A stretch of 64,000 nucleotides of DNA from Symbiodinium microadriaticum (Eukaryota; Sar; Dinophyceae; Suessiales; Symbiodiniaceae), in contig LSRX01000055.1 in assembly GCA_001939145.1 (NCBI GenBank), positions 487,986 through 551,985 of the forward strand, given 5' to 3'. The translations under genes and the position numbers were made by a program. How positions within the stretch are numbered: position 1 is the first letter of the stretch; each line of letters begins with the position of its first letter. Below are positions 32,394 through 44,745 of this stretch, in pieces. Below the pieces are notes generated by a model that ran no database searches, was not told where the DNA came from, and was given only the letters and a program-made list of their open reading frames with translations.

Positions 32394-32417
32394 CCTTATT
32401 TTCGGAAACTCCCATAT

Positions 32418-34920
32418 GGGTTTTGGGTTTATAGGGTTGAGTGTCCAGGCATGGCAGCATCTACAGAACTCCAACCCTCGATTTGCAAACCTCAGCACTT
32501 GAACCTGGTACTTTAGGCCGGGGCCTTAATACTTAGAATGGAGTGTTGCGGTACATTATACAGTTAAACTACAACCCTAAACCCCTAAACCCTAAACACC
32601 TAAACCCTATAACAGGGAAGAGCCCCAAGGCGCAGTAGTCCTCATGACGCAGACCCCTCGACTACCGGCCCGATGCCTGTCGAATGAGCACTTTGGAGAC
32701 TTGCACCGGGTGCCTCCAGCGAGCTCGGTTCGAGGGAACAGGTCCGAGGGAGGAAAGGCTGAACCATTTCCCCCAACTAGCCCTGGTTCCCTGCTGGGGC
32801 TATATTAAACATGATCATTTTTGGACCTTATTCGGGTTTTAATATACCAAAAATGTAAAGTTGCCTCTAACAAGGACCCAGAGCCACTAACTAGACTTGC
32901 CTGCAACACCGGAAGCTGCTTGCTCCGCATCGCAAAATACAATAGAATACATATCCCATTATACAAGTTACGGGCATATGCAAAATGGTATCTAACTAGA
33001 TAAGTAGCATGATATCTGCAAGTGATATAACATCAGATGAAATCTTGTCTGCTGTCAACATGGAAACGTCAAAAGAAGGGTCTGGGGCTGCCAGTTACAC
33101 CGGCCATTTACCGGAACCCGTTGGCCCCAGAGGATGCGATAAGAATCCTAAAACCAAAAAGATACGGTTTCGGGTTTAGGTTTTCGGTCTTAGGGGTTTA
33201 GTCATACAATTTAGGGTTGAGGGAGATGTTCGTTCAACTACAGGGAGGTTGTGCTTTTTCGTTTAGCTCCCTTTGTCTTGCTGCGGTTTCGGGTTTAGGG
33301 TTTGGATTTAGCTTTGTCCTATCAGTTATGCCTCAAGCTCGGTCTCCACCCCGATGAAGGTGGAGGGCGGACTCCAAATTCGGATGCACTTTAACCTCTA
33401 ACCGGATCTAGGGTTTAGTGGTTTCGGGTTTCTGAGTCCGAAGTGTCCTAGCGTCTCGCTTCGAAATAGGAACATGGATATTCCCGGCCAAGGTCTGTAG
33501 CATAGCTCCATCGACGTGTATATGAACCGACAGAAAAACACCATGCACTCTCAAACCAGTCTAGGGTTCCAGGATTTGGGTGATTGCCTAGACAAGCCCC
33601 AACCTTTGCGGTTTTTCCGGGTGTAGGGTTGGGGGTTCCTCACCCGGATTCACGTCCGCGGCCCGTCACACCAGTCTCAAGTCCAGTTGCTGCAGCAAGG
33701 AAGATCCTGTAGCCCGGACTCAGACCTCTGCAAAACAAAAAAGCTAGACTAAAGCCCTGCAAAACTCTAAAAGACCCGATATATCACCCCGTTATATCCC
33801 TAAGCTCTAAACCCTATACACCCTGACACAAAGGACAACTCCGAAGACTGACTATAGAAGAACGTTTCAGGGATCCTTTAAGAGCCTGTCCTCCTCAGAA
33901 GCTCCGCGCAGATGGACGGGTCTCGCTCGCCGCTGTCACCCACGAGTACCACCTGACGAGCCAGAGTGGAAAGGATAAAAGCTAATCGTATTCAGGGCTG
34001 CGTGTTTCGAGCCTCATCCCTATGACCAGAATTTTCCGGCCTTTAGAGCTTAGGATTTGAGGGTCCTTACGGATTTATCGTCCACGAGATTGGGGCTTTT
34101 CGGAGACTGGAGCTATGCTTGAACGGTTTCAGCTCAAAGGCTAGATCCCATGTGTAAATCCCTTTGAGCTACTCCCTTAACACCCCAAATCGCCGCCTAA
34201 ACCCTACTGGATTGGGGGGCGGAGAGGGGGGGGGGGGAATAATGCGTCTCGGGTCAGCTATCAGTCTTGTCTTTCTGGAGCCTCATCCGGAACCCCAAAC
34301 CCTAAAACCAACTTCTGCCCGTGAAGTTCTCGGTGCGTGTGCTTCTTAACTTCTTGGATGCTGTGGCTTAGGGTTTAGGACCAAGGATGCACAAGCTTCA
34401 TGTGGGATGCATTAAGTACTGGGCTGAATCCCTGACCCGAGACCCCAAATCAACTTTCAATTCAAGGTCGCCCCGCCTTTCGTCGAGGGAATTGCTGCAA
34501 AATCGCAGTAATGGTCCGCTCTTTGAATGCTGATCGCTCTTCCTGCAGCTGGAACGCTGAGCACTAGCACAAGGGAATGTCGTGTAACGGCATAGCCGCA
34601 TAGCCTCGTGCTTGTTATACTCGCACCTCAACCCACCGCAAACCATATCCTGAAATCTCGCGAAGCACGACAGAGATAGACTTGAAACAGGGGAGAACCC
34701 TTTGAATCAGAAGGCCCTTATAACACTTGTAAAAACGAGTGAAAGCTCAAAAACAGCACCTTCACCGCACCCGTAAGAAAACCTCAAGCCAGTGAAGAAA
34801 CCGCCAAACGCAACGGCCTAAACTCACCAACTGAAACTCTTCCATCTGCACCCGGCAAGGCCTATCCTCAGCCACTGAAAATGCGTATTGCATAGTATAG
34901 GAGCATTATCAGTTCACAGA
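32418..34920. other. Non-coding DNA with telomere-like words
   Basis: No gene supported. CCCTAAA-type runs occur at 32570-32610, with TTTAGGG-type near 33170-33300. A 14-G homopolymer-like run lies around 34217-34230. Confidence 0.5.
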
Positions 34921-34949
34921 GGGTTTCGGGTATACTATACAGTATAAGT

Positions 34950-35257
34950 GAGAGATATATACACACATATACATACTACATATTTGTCTATACGCATACA
35001 TAAAGACGTACGTGCATACATACATACATACATACATACATACATACATACATACATACATACATACATAAATACATACATACATAATACATAGTACATA
35101 GTACATAATACATACTACATACTACATAATACATAATACATACGTACGTACGTACGTACGTACGTACGTACGTACGTACGTACGTACATACCTCTCTATA
35201 TATATATACATACATATATATATATATACATAAATATATATATATATATATATATAG
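34950..35257. repeat. Compound microsatellite (CATA, ACGT, TA)
   Basis: CATA repeats (about 35010-35130) run into a self-complementary (TACG)n block at 35141-35188 and then TA repeats to 35257. The ACGT and TA blocks can extrude as cruciforms. Tyr/Val/Cys-rich frames across it are not genes. Confidence 0.95.
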
Positions 35258-38160
35258 GGATACCACAGCTAGTCAACAGAAATCCTTCATCCAAATACCT
35301 TGCCAAACTTCTTAAACCCTATAGAGCCTATAGATCCTACAGACCCCCCTAACTACACTCTGTCATAACCCCACGACCTTATGAGCTTTATTTGTCAAAG
35401 GGTACTTAGATCCTGGAACCTGTGCTTTTGCCCTTGGGTCCTTGGTCTCACCCAGAAGGGGTCGAAGATAAAGAGGCGCCCGCGGGAAGCCTCTCTCTCT
35501 CTCTGTCTGCCTGTCTGGCCCTCCGGTTCTCTAGGATTGCATTTAGGGGTTAGGATTTCGGGCTTTTTTGGGATTGGGTTTAGAGCTTCGCGGGACTGGG
35601 ATCTCGGGCAATTAGGGTTTAGGAGTTGGGGCTTTCTGGGGTTAAAGGGTTGAGGATTTACAGTTTAGGGTCTACCGTTTCGCGTGTTGAAACTCTTTCT
35701 CGTTCAAGGTGGGCTCTCCTTGGCATGAGCGGCGAGTCAAACTCGTCTCCCTTAAAGGCGCACGGTGGGCTGGGGATCTGTGCTGTGGTTTGGCAATGTT
35801 TACGGATGTAGCGGCTGATGAGCTTGCCAGCGCGCGCAAAAAAAATCCACATCGCAGAGTTTCGGCTAAAGCCATGAACCCAATTCCTAAATCCCTAAGC
35901 CGCAAATCCTCAACTCGAAACCCTGAAACCCCGAACGCCTCAATCCCTGCACCTGTGGAACTCCAAATCCCCGAAACCCGAAACCCTGAAAGACGCCGAA
36001 ACACGGAAACCCCAAACCGCTTTGTTCTCCCTCCATGCCGCAACATACCCAGAGTGGAAAGGCCTGAGCTGATCAGAAAGTCCTTCAAGGGCTCCTGCCA
36101 GGAAGGATTGTACACCGAGCTCTCTCTGTGGCATCTGGGGGCTTAGGCCTTTTTGGGCCGGAGCTTCGGTTTCAAGCAGTCTCGCACTCTCTGCTTGCCG
36201 AGTCGTGTAAGGCTCAGGGCCTCCCCCTGAGGTTCGGGCATGCCATGTTCAGAACCCTAGACCCTGCACCGAAAAAAAAAACACAAACATTGACGAAGGT
36301 GCCTTTGATTGATGCTGGGATGTGCTCCTGTAAACACGAAACAGCTAAATCTTGAATCCTAAACCCCTAAACCCAAAGTGAACGAGGCTGTGGGATCCTG
36401 GAGCAACCCACAAGCTGCTCTCCTGAACTGGTCCTCAACTCCGAAATGCTTGTAAGGAAAACAGGACGTTGTCCACCAGCAGTCGGGCTGAGAAGGTGTA
36501 GAGCTCGATTTGAGACTGTCTTGCGCTTGGTTCGTCTAGAGCTTAAGGCTTCCTTCCAGGCTTTTCGGATAAGCAAGATCTGTTGGCAGTATAAAAGTTT
36601 CTCAGAATGGCATTGTTGCAAATAGTCAGGCCACTGCATTTCAGCAAGACCGTCTCATCCTACCTTTCGTCTCTCAGGGCTCGTGTTTCTAGGCTTTGGG
36701 CCCCCGAGATCACTTTGGACAAGGCCAAGGTGCCAGTTTTGGGAATAGGTGGTAGTCTTCGAGCCTCAACTTCGATTTCGCAGGGTCAGAGGCATTTACA
36801 TTCGACCTACTCTCACTGAGTTTGTACTGCATTCGCGCAGTTGGCATCTCATGGACTAGTAAAATCCCAGCAGCCTCGTCTACGCATTCGAACACGTTTT
36901 GAATGAAAAGCGTTCGGAACCTTCTCAGTCTCAGTTCGCCGTGCACTGGCACTCGACGAAGCCGGCCGGTCTTTGGGTTGCCACTCCTTTTTCTTTTGTT
37001 TTAAGACGGATGCTACAAGAACTAGCCTGACGGGTATTTTGTAGAAACATAAAGGATAGCCAGGGCTGAGACTTCAATGCGAGCAACTTGCGCAAAAGCT
37101 CCCCCAAGCGGTCAGAAATAGGGTTGTAAGTAGTACAACTTCACTTAGGGTACTTCTGCGTCTAATTGTAGCCTTTACTTTCTACGCCCACTAAATCGTA
37201 AACCTCGAACCCCACTAATTTAAAACCCTCTGATCGTTAACTCAAGCCCTGCTTTTGAACCGAGAAATGTGACGTCCTGCAGCTCTGGCGGGGAGTTCGA
37301 TACAAAAGCGAAGGCTGCCCCAAATTCCTGCAGTGGCATAATAACCGATTCTCTCTACGGCTGCTTTTGGGGTACTTAACGGTTACGGCTAATGTTCTTT
37401 TAAGCCGCAAGATAAAAGGGGTGGCATGAGGAATTTCAAGGTTTAGGAGGATCGGCTCGCTGTTTCTGGGGCCTCTCGGCTGTAGGGTTTAGGGTTTAGA
37501 GTTTTGGGTTTTAGGGTTAGGGTTTAGGGCTTCGGAAATTAAGGTTTAAGGTTTTGGGTTTTAGGGCCTAGGGCTTCGGAAATTCTACATGGCCAGCTCC
37601 ATCAGCTTTCGAGAGGAGAAGGCAAACGGGTTTGTAGGTTAGTCAGTTCGTGTCATGGTCATCATCGTCGTCATCAACATCATGATCGTTCTCATGGCCA
37701 TGGTCATCATCAATCATCGTCACCATATCCACCATCATCGCCAGTATTGTCATGCTAATCCTCACTTTCATTATTCTCATCAGATTTTGTTCCTATTCTT
37801 GTGCTACATGCTGTGTGATTATATATTGTCCGTGCTGTTGTTTGTCTTATGATGGTCACCATCGCTACCAAGATCGTGTGTTTCATATCTATGAGCCGAA
37901 ATCAGTACGTCTATAAGCCCAAACCAGTACAAGCTGATGACGTGATAATCATGGTCTCGCTCCGATCCAGAGGTAGAAATGAAAACCTAAACCCAAAAGT
38001 CTAAACCCTGAAACCCTAAGGCCCAAACCCCCCAAACCCTTAAACCCCAAACCCTAAACCCAGGGCTCGTGAGGAAACCCAATCTGCTTCGGGGACCACC
38101 TGCGCCAAAATGGTCTGAACCCAGGTTATGGCTCAAGGCTTAAGGTCTCTTCGCTGAATT
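35258..38160. other. Non-coding DNA
   Basis: Overlapping short frames on both strands around 35650-36150 show no recognisable motif. Telomere-like words cluster at 37480-37570 and 37985-38065. A degenerate CAT-rich microsatellite lies at 37655-37750. No supported gene. Confidence 0.45.
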
Positions 38161-38275
38161 AAAGGAAACTACGGGTGGGGAGTTTAGGGTATATAGGTCT
38201 GCGAAAAGGCTTCTATGAGGTATAGGCCTTCTAAAGGGCCCCTATAACGGTAACTACTCTCCTTAAAATGTCCTA
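38161..38275. mobile_element. Foldback element, family F, copy 1
   Basis: Shares its order of words with 42041-42161: AAAGGAAACT, GTGGGGAGTTTAGGGTATAT, CTTCTAT, CTATAACGGTAA, AAAATGTCCTAG. Its arms are less well conserved than in copy 2. Non-coding. Confidence 0.75.
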
Positions 38276-40073
38276 GATTGAACCCGTAAACCCGAAACAA
38301 CCAACCCTCGACACTGGAGCCGTGACCTCTTCCCTGTTCCTCGCCCCCTGCAGCCCCCCCTCGGAGCCTCTGCCCAGGATCTGTAGAGATTCACCATGCC
38401 GCTAACAGGACGAAACTCCTCGCGACGCCGCGAGGGGCAAAACAGGCCAGGCCGGGGATTTCTTGCAAGATACTCGGATCCTCCTTAATTCAGGGATTTC
38501 GGAAGATCTGGGTAGATCCGAACCAGGCACTCTGCCTCACCTCCTAAACCATATCATATAAGCCCTAAATCCAACCAAGCACCCATTAATATCCGCGAAC
38601 TCCGGTAGCCCCAACAAGTGGGCTCAGGGTTTTCCATAAGGAAAGCTCTTAGTAGTTACTGGCTATTCAGTTTGCAACAAGTGGCCCAGGCAAGCACGCG
38701 AACCAGAATCCCCGGCACTTAAACCCCCCAAAATTCAGTGTCCTTCTGTTAATGTGGTCTTAGGGTTCCTGAGAAATGCGCGGCTTAGGCATGTGAGTCT
38801 GGGCTTTGTTTTTTTGCTTTATCCCATGCAGCATTCAGCAGTTCTGAGAAGATGGTCGGTGGAGCCTCCAAGAAGGTGTTTCGCACCACCATATCCTGGC
38901 CGTCGCGAGTTTCAGGTCCAAGATCTAAGGTGTAGTCATAAAGCGGACCTAATTACTAAACTAGGGTCTGAGAGTTTTGAGACAGTTTTGTGGTTTAGTA
39001 CACTGTATCATCACCCCAAGGAATCTTGAATGATTTTGTGCAGATAGATGTGGAATGCGTCGGGCCTCACCCTTATGATGCCTTGCCAACCCACCACCCT
39101 AATTGTTTGACTGAAGGCTTCTTTCAGAGCTCCCTGCAATTGCTAAGTTTCTAGCTTGGTGCCTTCTGTGCCTAACCCGCATCTTAAGAGGGAGAGGCAC
39201 CTTGCCCAGGAAAACCTCCGTGACTTTGACGGTATCATCGATGTCGGAAATGACCTGAATAAGAAGGGCTCGAGCTCGAGCCAGTTTTCACCAAACGGGG
39301 GCTCTGTGTTGTAAAGCTTCCACGCTTCGGGAATCAGGTTGCTCGGGCTAAGGCTTGGGGATTTTGCACGGTGAATCTACCTGTGGATAACATGGGGTCC
39401 TTCCTTGTTTCCATTAGGTTTCTGGGGCATCTTCAGTATTTCTAATATAAAAACAAAATTGAACCCTAAGGAACCGCATGGCCAATTATTCAAGCTTCTT
39501 TTGCAAACAGATTGCAACTTCGGTGCCTGCCCTGGTCTAGGGCTCAAATTTAAAGGGGCTAGGGCTTTGGGTTTCGGTGGGGACAGGGAAGGCCTGCTAC
39601 AGTTTGCTAAACTTGACCATCCGGGAGGTTCCTTGAAGGATCATGGGTCGTTGAAGGGGTTTAGGGCTTTTAAAGCGCACTAGTTGCTGTGTTTAGGGTT
39701 TAAGTTTAGGCTTTATGGTTTTTGGATGTACCTCAATGAAGTGAAGACTCTGTCAGCCACAGAACGAAGCCTTGAGCCCTAAACAGTCCCTCAACATCTC
39801 GAAACCCGACTTCCCGACGAAACCAGGGGTTCAGACTTCAGAGGTGGCAAGTCCAGCACAGGGGTCTCTTGCCGGTGGCTGAAAAGTTAAACTCTAAAGC
39901 CCTAAAACCCTAAACCCTAAAACCGTGAAACCTAAAACCCTACACCCTAAAACCCTAAAGCCCTAAACCGTACCCCTAAACCCGAACTCTTGACCGAGAA
40001 GTCTTCACGTCCTAGCCCCTAGGTCGGCTGGGTTGGGACACCAACCGCTGTAGAACGACTGAGTTCGAACACC
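38276..40073. other. Non-coding DNA
   Basis: Telomere-like words are dense at 39890-39975. No motif-bearing frame is seen. Confidence 0.45.
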
Positions 40074-40107
40074 TCTCTCTCGCTCTCGCTCTCTCTCTCT
40101 CCCTCCT
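40074..40107. repeat. CT-rich microsatellite
   Basis: CTCTCTCTCGCTCTCGCTCT and further CT repeats. Low complexity, non-coding. Confidence 0.9.
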
Positions 40108-40879
40108 CCGCTACACACTCGTACTCTTAACCCTAAACCCCTAAACCCCAAGCCTTGAACCCAAATCCGACATAGTAAAATCTAAGGCTAATGCCCTCCA
40201 AATCAAAAACTTGTCTAAATCGGCGAAGATGCCATGACGCCCTCTGGTGGAAAAAAGAGCGCTGAACCCCTCGCGATGACCACCTCAAGTCAGCATGGTA
40301 CCACTCTTTTCCTATTGGCTTTGCAGAGTTCTCTGGTGTAGAGGGTAGAAGATGAATCTGACTGAATAGTCACGAGGAGGACTGAGTGAGTAGGATCATA
40401 GTAGGTTTGGGGTGGCACCAGTATGTGCACCAATTAGGGTTATAGGGCTTGGGTTTGGGGTCTAGGTTGTTAGGCTGCGCTGTTTGGTCGTGCCATTGTC
40501 ATGAGGTTGCTGCTGTCGTTGCTGTCAATAGCAATGCTATTTTCCCGGCTCTGCCAGGGATGTTCTTGATGCAGCACTGCAGCTTCTGTTACGACTCTTT
40601 GTGCATCTGGTGTAATTTGTCATGTGCGGCTGTCTCTGCTGGCGGTGACGGTGAGGGGCATGACGGTGGTGGCTGTTGCGGCGTGATGCTGCTCATCATG
40701 CTGGTGGTATAGCAATCCCTGCATGGTTTGACGTCTTTGCTGTTGAGCTTCATGCTTTTGTTCACGAGTCTCAAGTTCGAGCCAAGTCCGAGTGGTTCTA
40801 GGCTTACTGTTACGGTCAGGGTTTAGGGTTGGGGTTTATTAGGGCCCCCCGACACAACACAAACCCTATTCCAATGAAC

Positions 40880-41170
40880 AGCCCGTTCCTAAACACCTAA
40901 ACTCTGAACCGCTAAACCCCTAAACCCTAAACTTCTCTGAGCCCCTAAACCCCTAAAGCCCCTACACTCCTAAACCCCTAAGCCCCTAAAGCCTAAACCC
41001 CTAATTACTAAAGCCCTAAACCCCTAAACTCCTAAACCCCTAAACTCCTAAACTCCTAAAACCCTACCCCCCCTAAACTAAACTCCTAAACCCCTCAACC
41101 CAAAAACTCCAAAACTCCCAAACCCCTAAAGCCCCCAAAACCCCCTAACGCCCCTAAGCCGCCTCCCCCG
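40880..41170 (-). repeat. Long degenerate telomere-like block
   Basis: The densest such block in the window: more than twenty CCCCTAAA/CCCTAAA words, with substitutions such as CCCCTAAG and ACTCCTAAA. It reads as an old interstitial telomere-like array, not a functional chromosome end. Confidence 0.85.
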
Positions 41171-41259
41171 GGCCCAGCTTCTCGGGCGGGATTTGCACGG
41201 TGAAGTTCAGCATGCCTTCGACCTCAAAGGTCTGGTTTAGGGGGCCTTTTAGTGGCCTT

Positions 41260-41330
41260 TTAGGGGCTTAGGGAGCTTTGGGTTTAGGGTCTAGGGTTTA
41301 GGGTTTAGGGGGCTTTGGGTTTAGAGTTTG
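41260..41330 (+). repeat. Telomere-like block in the opposite orientation
   Basis: TTTAGGG-type words facing the CCCTAAA-type block about 100 bp upstream, so the two form a loose inverted pair. Confidence 0.7.
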
Positions 41331-41797
41331 GGCCTTTGGGTTTAGAGTGCTTAGGGTGCTTTGGGTTTACGGCTTTTAAGGTTTGAGATCTGGGTTTGGG
41401 GGCTTATTGGGCTTGTCAGGGCGCTCGGTGTAAGACAACGTCGGGGTTTAGGGGCTTCGAAAGCCTTAATTTTTTCAGATTACTTCTGCAGGAACTATCT
41501 ACAAAACTTGCTCTCACTGACTACGGGGCCCTGGAGGCTCGGGTCCAGGGTTCAGCCAGGAGATGCCGATGCTTAGGGTTTGGGGTTCAGGGTTTTCAGA
41601 TGAGGCCGAAGCTTGAAGAACCCCAAACCTTAAACCCCTAACGGGCCCCTAACCCCTAACCCCTTAACCCCTAAACCGTAACCCAAACCCTTAAACCCTC
41701 CCTAACCCCAAACCCCTAGGGTCCTTAACCCTAACCCTAAACACCTGTCACCCCGAAGCCCCAAAGCTCTCCCCAGCTGACCTCTCCGAGGCTCAAA

Positions 41798-41997
41798 AGG
41801 TGGGATGAAGGTAGGTGGGATATTCCAAAAGAGACAAGAGTCCTTATATAATATAAGGGATCCTTAAGGTAGGTGGGATATTCGCAAAAAGACCAGAGTC
41901 CTTATACAAGGGATCCTTCAGGTAGGTGGAATATTCCCGAAAAGACAAGAGTCCTCATATAAGGGATCCTTAATCCTACCTACCTTCATCCCACCTG
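41798..41997. mobile_element. Foldback element with three internal tandem units, family G
   Basis: Arms AGGTGGGATGAAGGTAGGT and ACCTACCTTCATCCCACCT enclose three roughly 60-70 bp direct repeats. Each reads AGGTAGGTGG-GATATTC, then AAAAGACAAGAGTCCT, then AAGGGATCCTT. Non-coding. Confidence 0.9.
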
Positions 41998-42040
41998 TTG
42001 AGGGCCTCTGAAGTAACTCTGGCCTGAGAATACTAACTGT

Positions 42041-42161
42041 TTAAAGGAAACTCCAGGTGGGGAGTTTAGGGTATATAGGGCTTCTATAAGGCTTCTGTAA
42101 GGTATATAGACCTTCGATAAGCCTTCTATAACGGTAAACTACCCACCTGAAAATGTCCTAG
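42041..42161. mobile_element. Foldback element, family F, copy 2
   Basis: The left arm contains CCAGGTGGGGAGTTTA and the right arm TAAACTACCCACCTGAAAA, nearly complementary. It matches 38161-38275 along its length. Confidence 0.85.
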
Positions 42162-43470
42162 AACTGTGTTTGGTACCGAACCTGTATGAGTCATGGGCTT
42201 AGGTTTAGGGTGTCAGGCTTTAGGGTTTGCAGGGTCGTGAGGGGTCTAACAGGGTATAAGGGTTTTAGGGGTTTAGGGCTTGCAGGGGTTAGGGGTGTAG
42301 GGTTCTCAACTAGCATAAGACCCCGCAGTTCCAGAGCCCAAGCTCTACAGCCTAGTTTCTGAAGCCAAAACTCTCAGCCCTAAGCGGCAAACCCCAAACC
42401 TTTATGTCGGGTTCGTGTAAAGGTGTGCTCTTCAGCCCCTCACTTACCTACTGACCATCCCATCCCTCCAGCCCTACTCCCCGCCCTCTGGGCCCAATGG
42501 CCCAAGCTCACCAAGGGCATTTAGGGTTTAGGGTTTAAGGGTTACCCGAAATTCGGTTGGGGATCGGAGGCGGTCTCCACGAGATGGTCGGGGATGGCAA
42601 CGTCGACCTCTCAGCCCGATTTCAGCTTCGGTTGCTCAATGCTTGGGCGCTTATGGTTTGGGTTTAGTTTAGGGTTTAGGGCTTACTGGTCTAAAGTTTT
42701 GGAATGTAGGGTTGTGCAACGAAACACTAGCTCGGGGATTTCGCATGTAGGGTTTCCTGGTTTCTGGACGCATTGAAACTGCTTGGAAGCCAAGTTTTCG
42801 GATCGCAAACTACACCTACAGTGACTTCACCTGGCTCATACTTACGAACAGGGACATCCGCCGGACAAGCATTGGGCTCTACCGGGGCCTTGCTGAGAAT
42901 GCTGCCAGGCACATGTTTGTAGTGGAAAGGTCAGCTCAAATCGAGGCAGCAATTAGTAGCTTGGATAGAGTCAGGGATTGGATCCCGCACAAACCGTCGA
43001 CTCGAACTCCAGATGTTGAGCAGACTTGGGAGTCAGGCAACACCTAGATCCACCATATCTTCCCAAGAAAACAAACCGGCACCAATGGCTCAACATGAGC
43101 CGGTAGCGACAACTTCCAGAAGCCCCCCTAAACGAGGAGGGACTCATGATAATTCTTGGAGGTCCGGGTCATGCACTTCGAACGTAGAGCCAAATGTAAC
43201 TGCCATCATAACCCAAGTGTCTATGCTCCGTATGTTATGTACTTTACAATGCACTATAAGTTATGGCTACAATTGGCAAGGTTGTGAGTATCCCGAACCT
43301 TCAGGAATCTTGCTTACTTGACTTGAGTTGGGGAATTTAGTGTTTAGAGTCTCATATATCTGGGTCTTGATATCGGACCTTACACCCTGCGGGCATGCTA
43401 GTTGGAATATCCCCCTGTTGCATCCATCCCTCTGTCTATCCATGGATAAACACACGACTCCTTCCGATTG
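42162..43470. other. Non-coding DNA
   Basis: Scattered telomere-like words at 42200-42300 and 42520-42680. No supported gene. Confidence 0.45.
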
Positions 43471-43615
43471 TATATGGGACTTTCCGAAAAGAAGGGGTAC
43501 CTTATTTTGGGGTCCTTATAATAAGGATCCTACTATTTATTTAGGGTACTATATTAGGGTCCCCTAAACCCTAAACGCTAACCGCTAAACCCCTATTTTC
43601 GGAAACCCCCATATT
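43471..43615. mobile_element. Foldback element, family E, intact copy
   Basis: The left arm TATATGGGACTTTCCGAAAA pairs with the right arm TATTTTCGGAAACCCCCATA. It contains GGGGTACCTTATTTTGGGG once, at the place where the other copy holds retrotransposon 1. A telomere-like run lies inside the right half. Confidence 0.85.
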
Positions 43616-44084
43616 GCACGATGAAGCCCACAGCATTCTCCAGGCGGCCGCCTCTGCCCGACCCTGGCGATTTGTGGGTGGCAGCTCCCTCCATGTGTCC
43701 TTTAATCTGCAGAAAAGTCTGTTTCGATTGTGTTTGGGTTAACGGTTTAGGGTTTAGGTGTCTTTTTTTGGATGAGGGGGTGATGTTGTTTTTTTTTAAA
43801 TGTGTACTGGAATCTTCCCGACAGGGGCCCGTTCCCTTCCCCCCAAAGGACTCATATCTTAAGGCTTTTGGGCCCAAAGACCCTATTATATAAGGCTTTT
43901 GGGCTATTTTGATGCTAAGGGGTTGGCTTCACCCCACATCAGGAATCGTTCCTTTATGTGATTGTTGTGCCTCCTTTTCTAGGGTCCAGAGTTACGTAGG
44001 AACAACAAGGGCTCTTTTGTTGGTCTTGGGTACTTACAAGGAACCTAGGACCACAAAAAAGGGCTAAACGGCCCTTCCCATATC

Positions 44085-44196
44085 CGATACCCTAAACCCT
44101 AAACCCTCAATCCTAAACCCTAAACCCTAAACTCTAAATCCTAGACCCTAAACCCTAAACCCTAAATCCTAGACCCTAAACCCTAAACCCTACACC
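44085..44196 (-). repeat. Interstitial (CCCTAAA)n block
   Basis: About fourteen CCCTAAA-type words, several perfect and contiguous. It is the best preserved telomere-like run here. Confidence 0.9.
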
Positions 44197-44544
44197 CTGT
44201 CCTCGCCATCGAACTTGATGGACATGACCACATTCCGCTCGCCACCACGGAAGGCGAGGGTACGAAAGATGAGGCGCCCTCGTTCCTGGACTCAAGTGCT
44301 CAGGAGGGCCACCAAAAAGCACATAAGCGGTAAAATAGTGATAGGGATCTTCCACATAAAACTCCCCTTATAAGGAAGCCCAAGAAGGTAGGGATATATC
44401 CTTATAACAAAAAGCTTCTGCTTAGGTCCTTTCTTTTGGGGTCCCAAAATTCAGGACCCAGGATGCTGAAACCCTGCATCCTGTCGGCTGTCCGAGGCTT
44501 AGGAGGGCTGAAGATAATCAAGAGCGAAGAACCGGATTGATAGG

Positions 44545-44745
44545 GGGTTTAGGGTTTAGGGGCTTAGGGGTTTAGGGGTTTAGAGTTTTTGGTTTAGGGT
44601 TTAGGGTATATAGGGTTTGGGGGTATAACCGGATTGATAGGGGTTTATTAGGTTATAGGGTTTGGGGGAATATCAGGATTGATAGGGGTTGAGGGTTTAG
44701 GGTGTAGAGGGTTTGGGGGAACAACAGGATTGACAGGGGTTTAGG
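44545..44745 (+). repeat. Telomere-like words in 60-65 bp higher-order units
   Basis: AGGATTGATAGGGGTTTA-type units recur near 44631, 44689 and 44727 with TTTAGGGT runs between them. This suggests a small tandem array built on telomere-like sequence. Confidence 0.6.

Larger units (their letters stand above)
22801..32417. mobile_element. Foldback element, family E, split by an LTR retrotransposon
   Basis: The left part (22801-22888) begins ATATATGGGGGTTTCCGAAA. The right part (32389-32417) ends TTTTCGGAAACTCCCATAT. Together they form one foldback of about 112 bp, interrupted at GGTACC by the retrotransposon. The copy at 43471-43615 shows the same arms and an uninterrupted GGGGTACCTTATTTTGGGG at the equivalent position. 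Confidence 0.85.

Noticed and set aside
34909-35266. Cys/Val/Tyr-repeat proteins on the minus strand
   Set aside because: Translations of CATA, ACGT and TA repeats.
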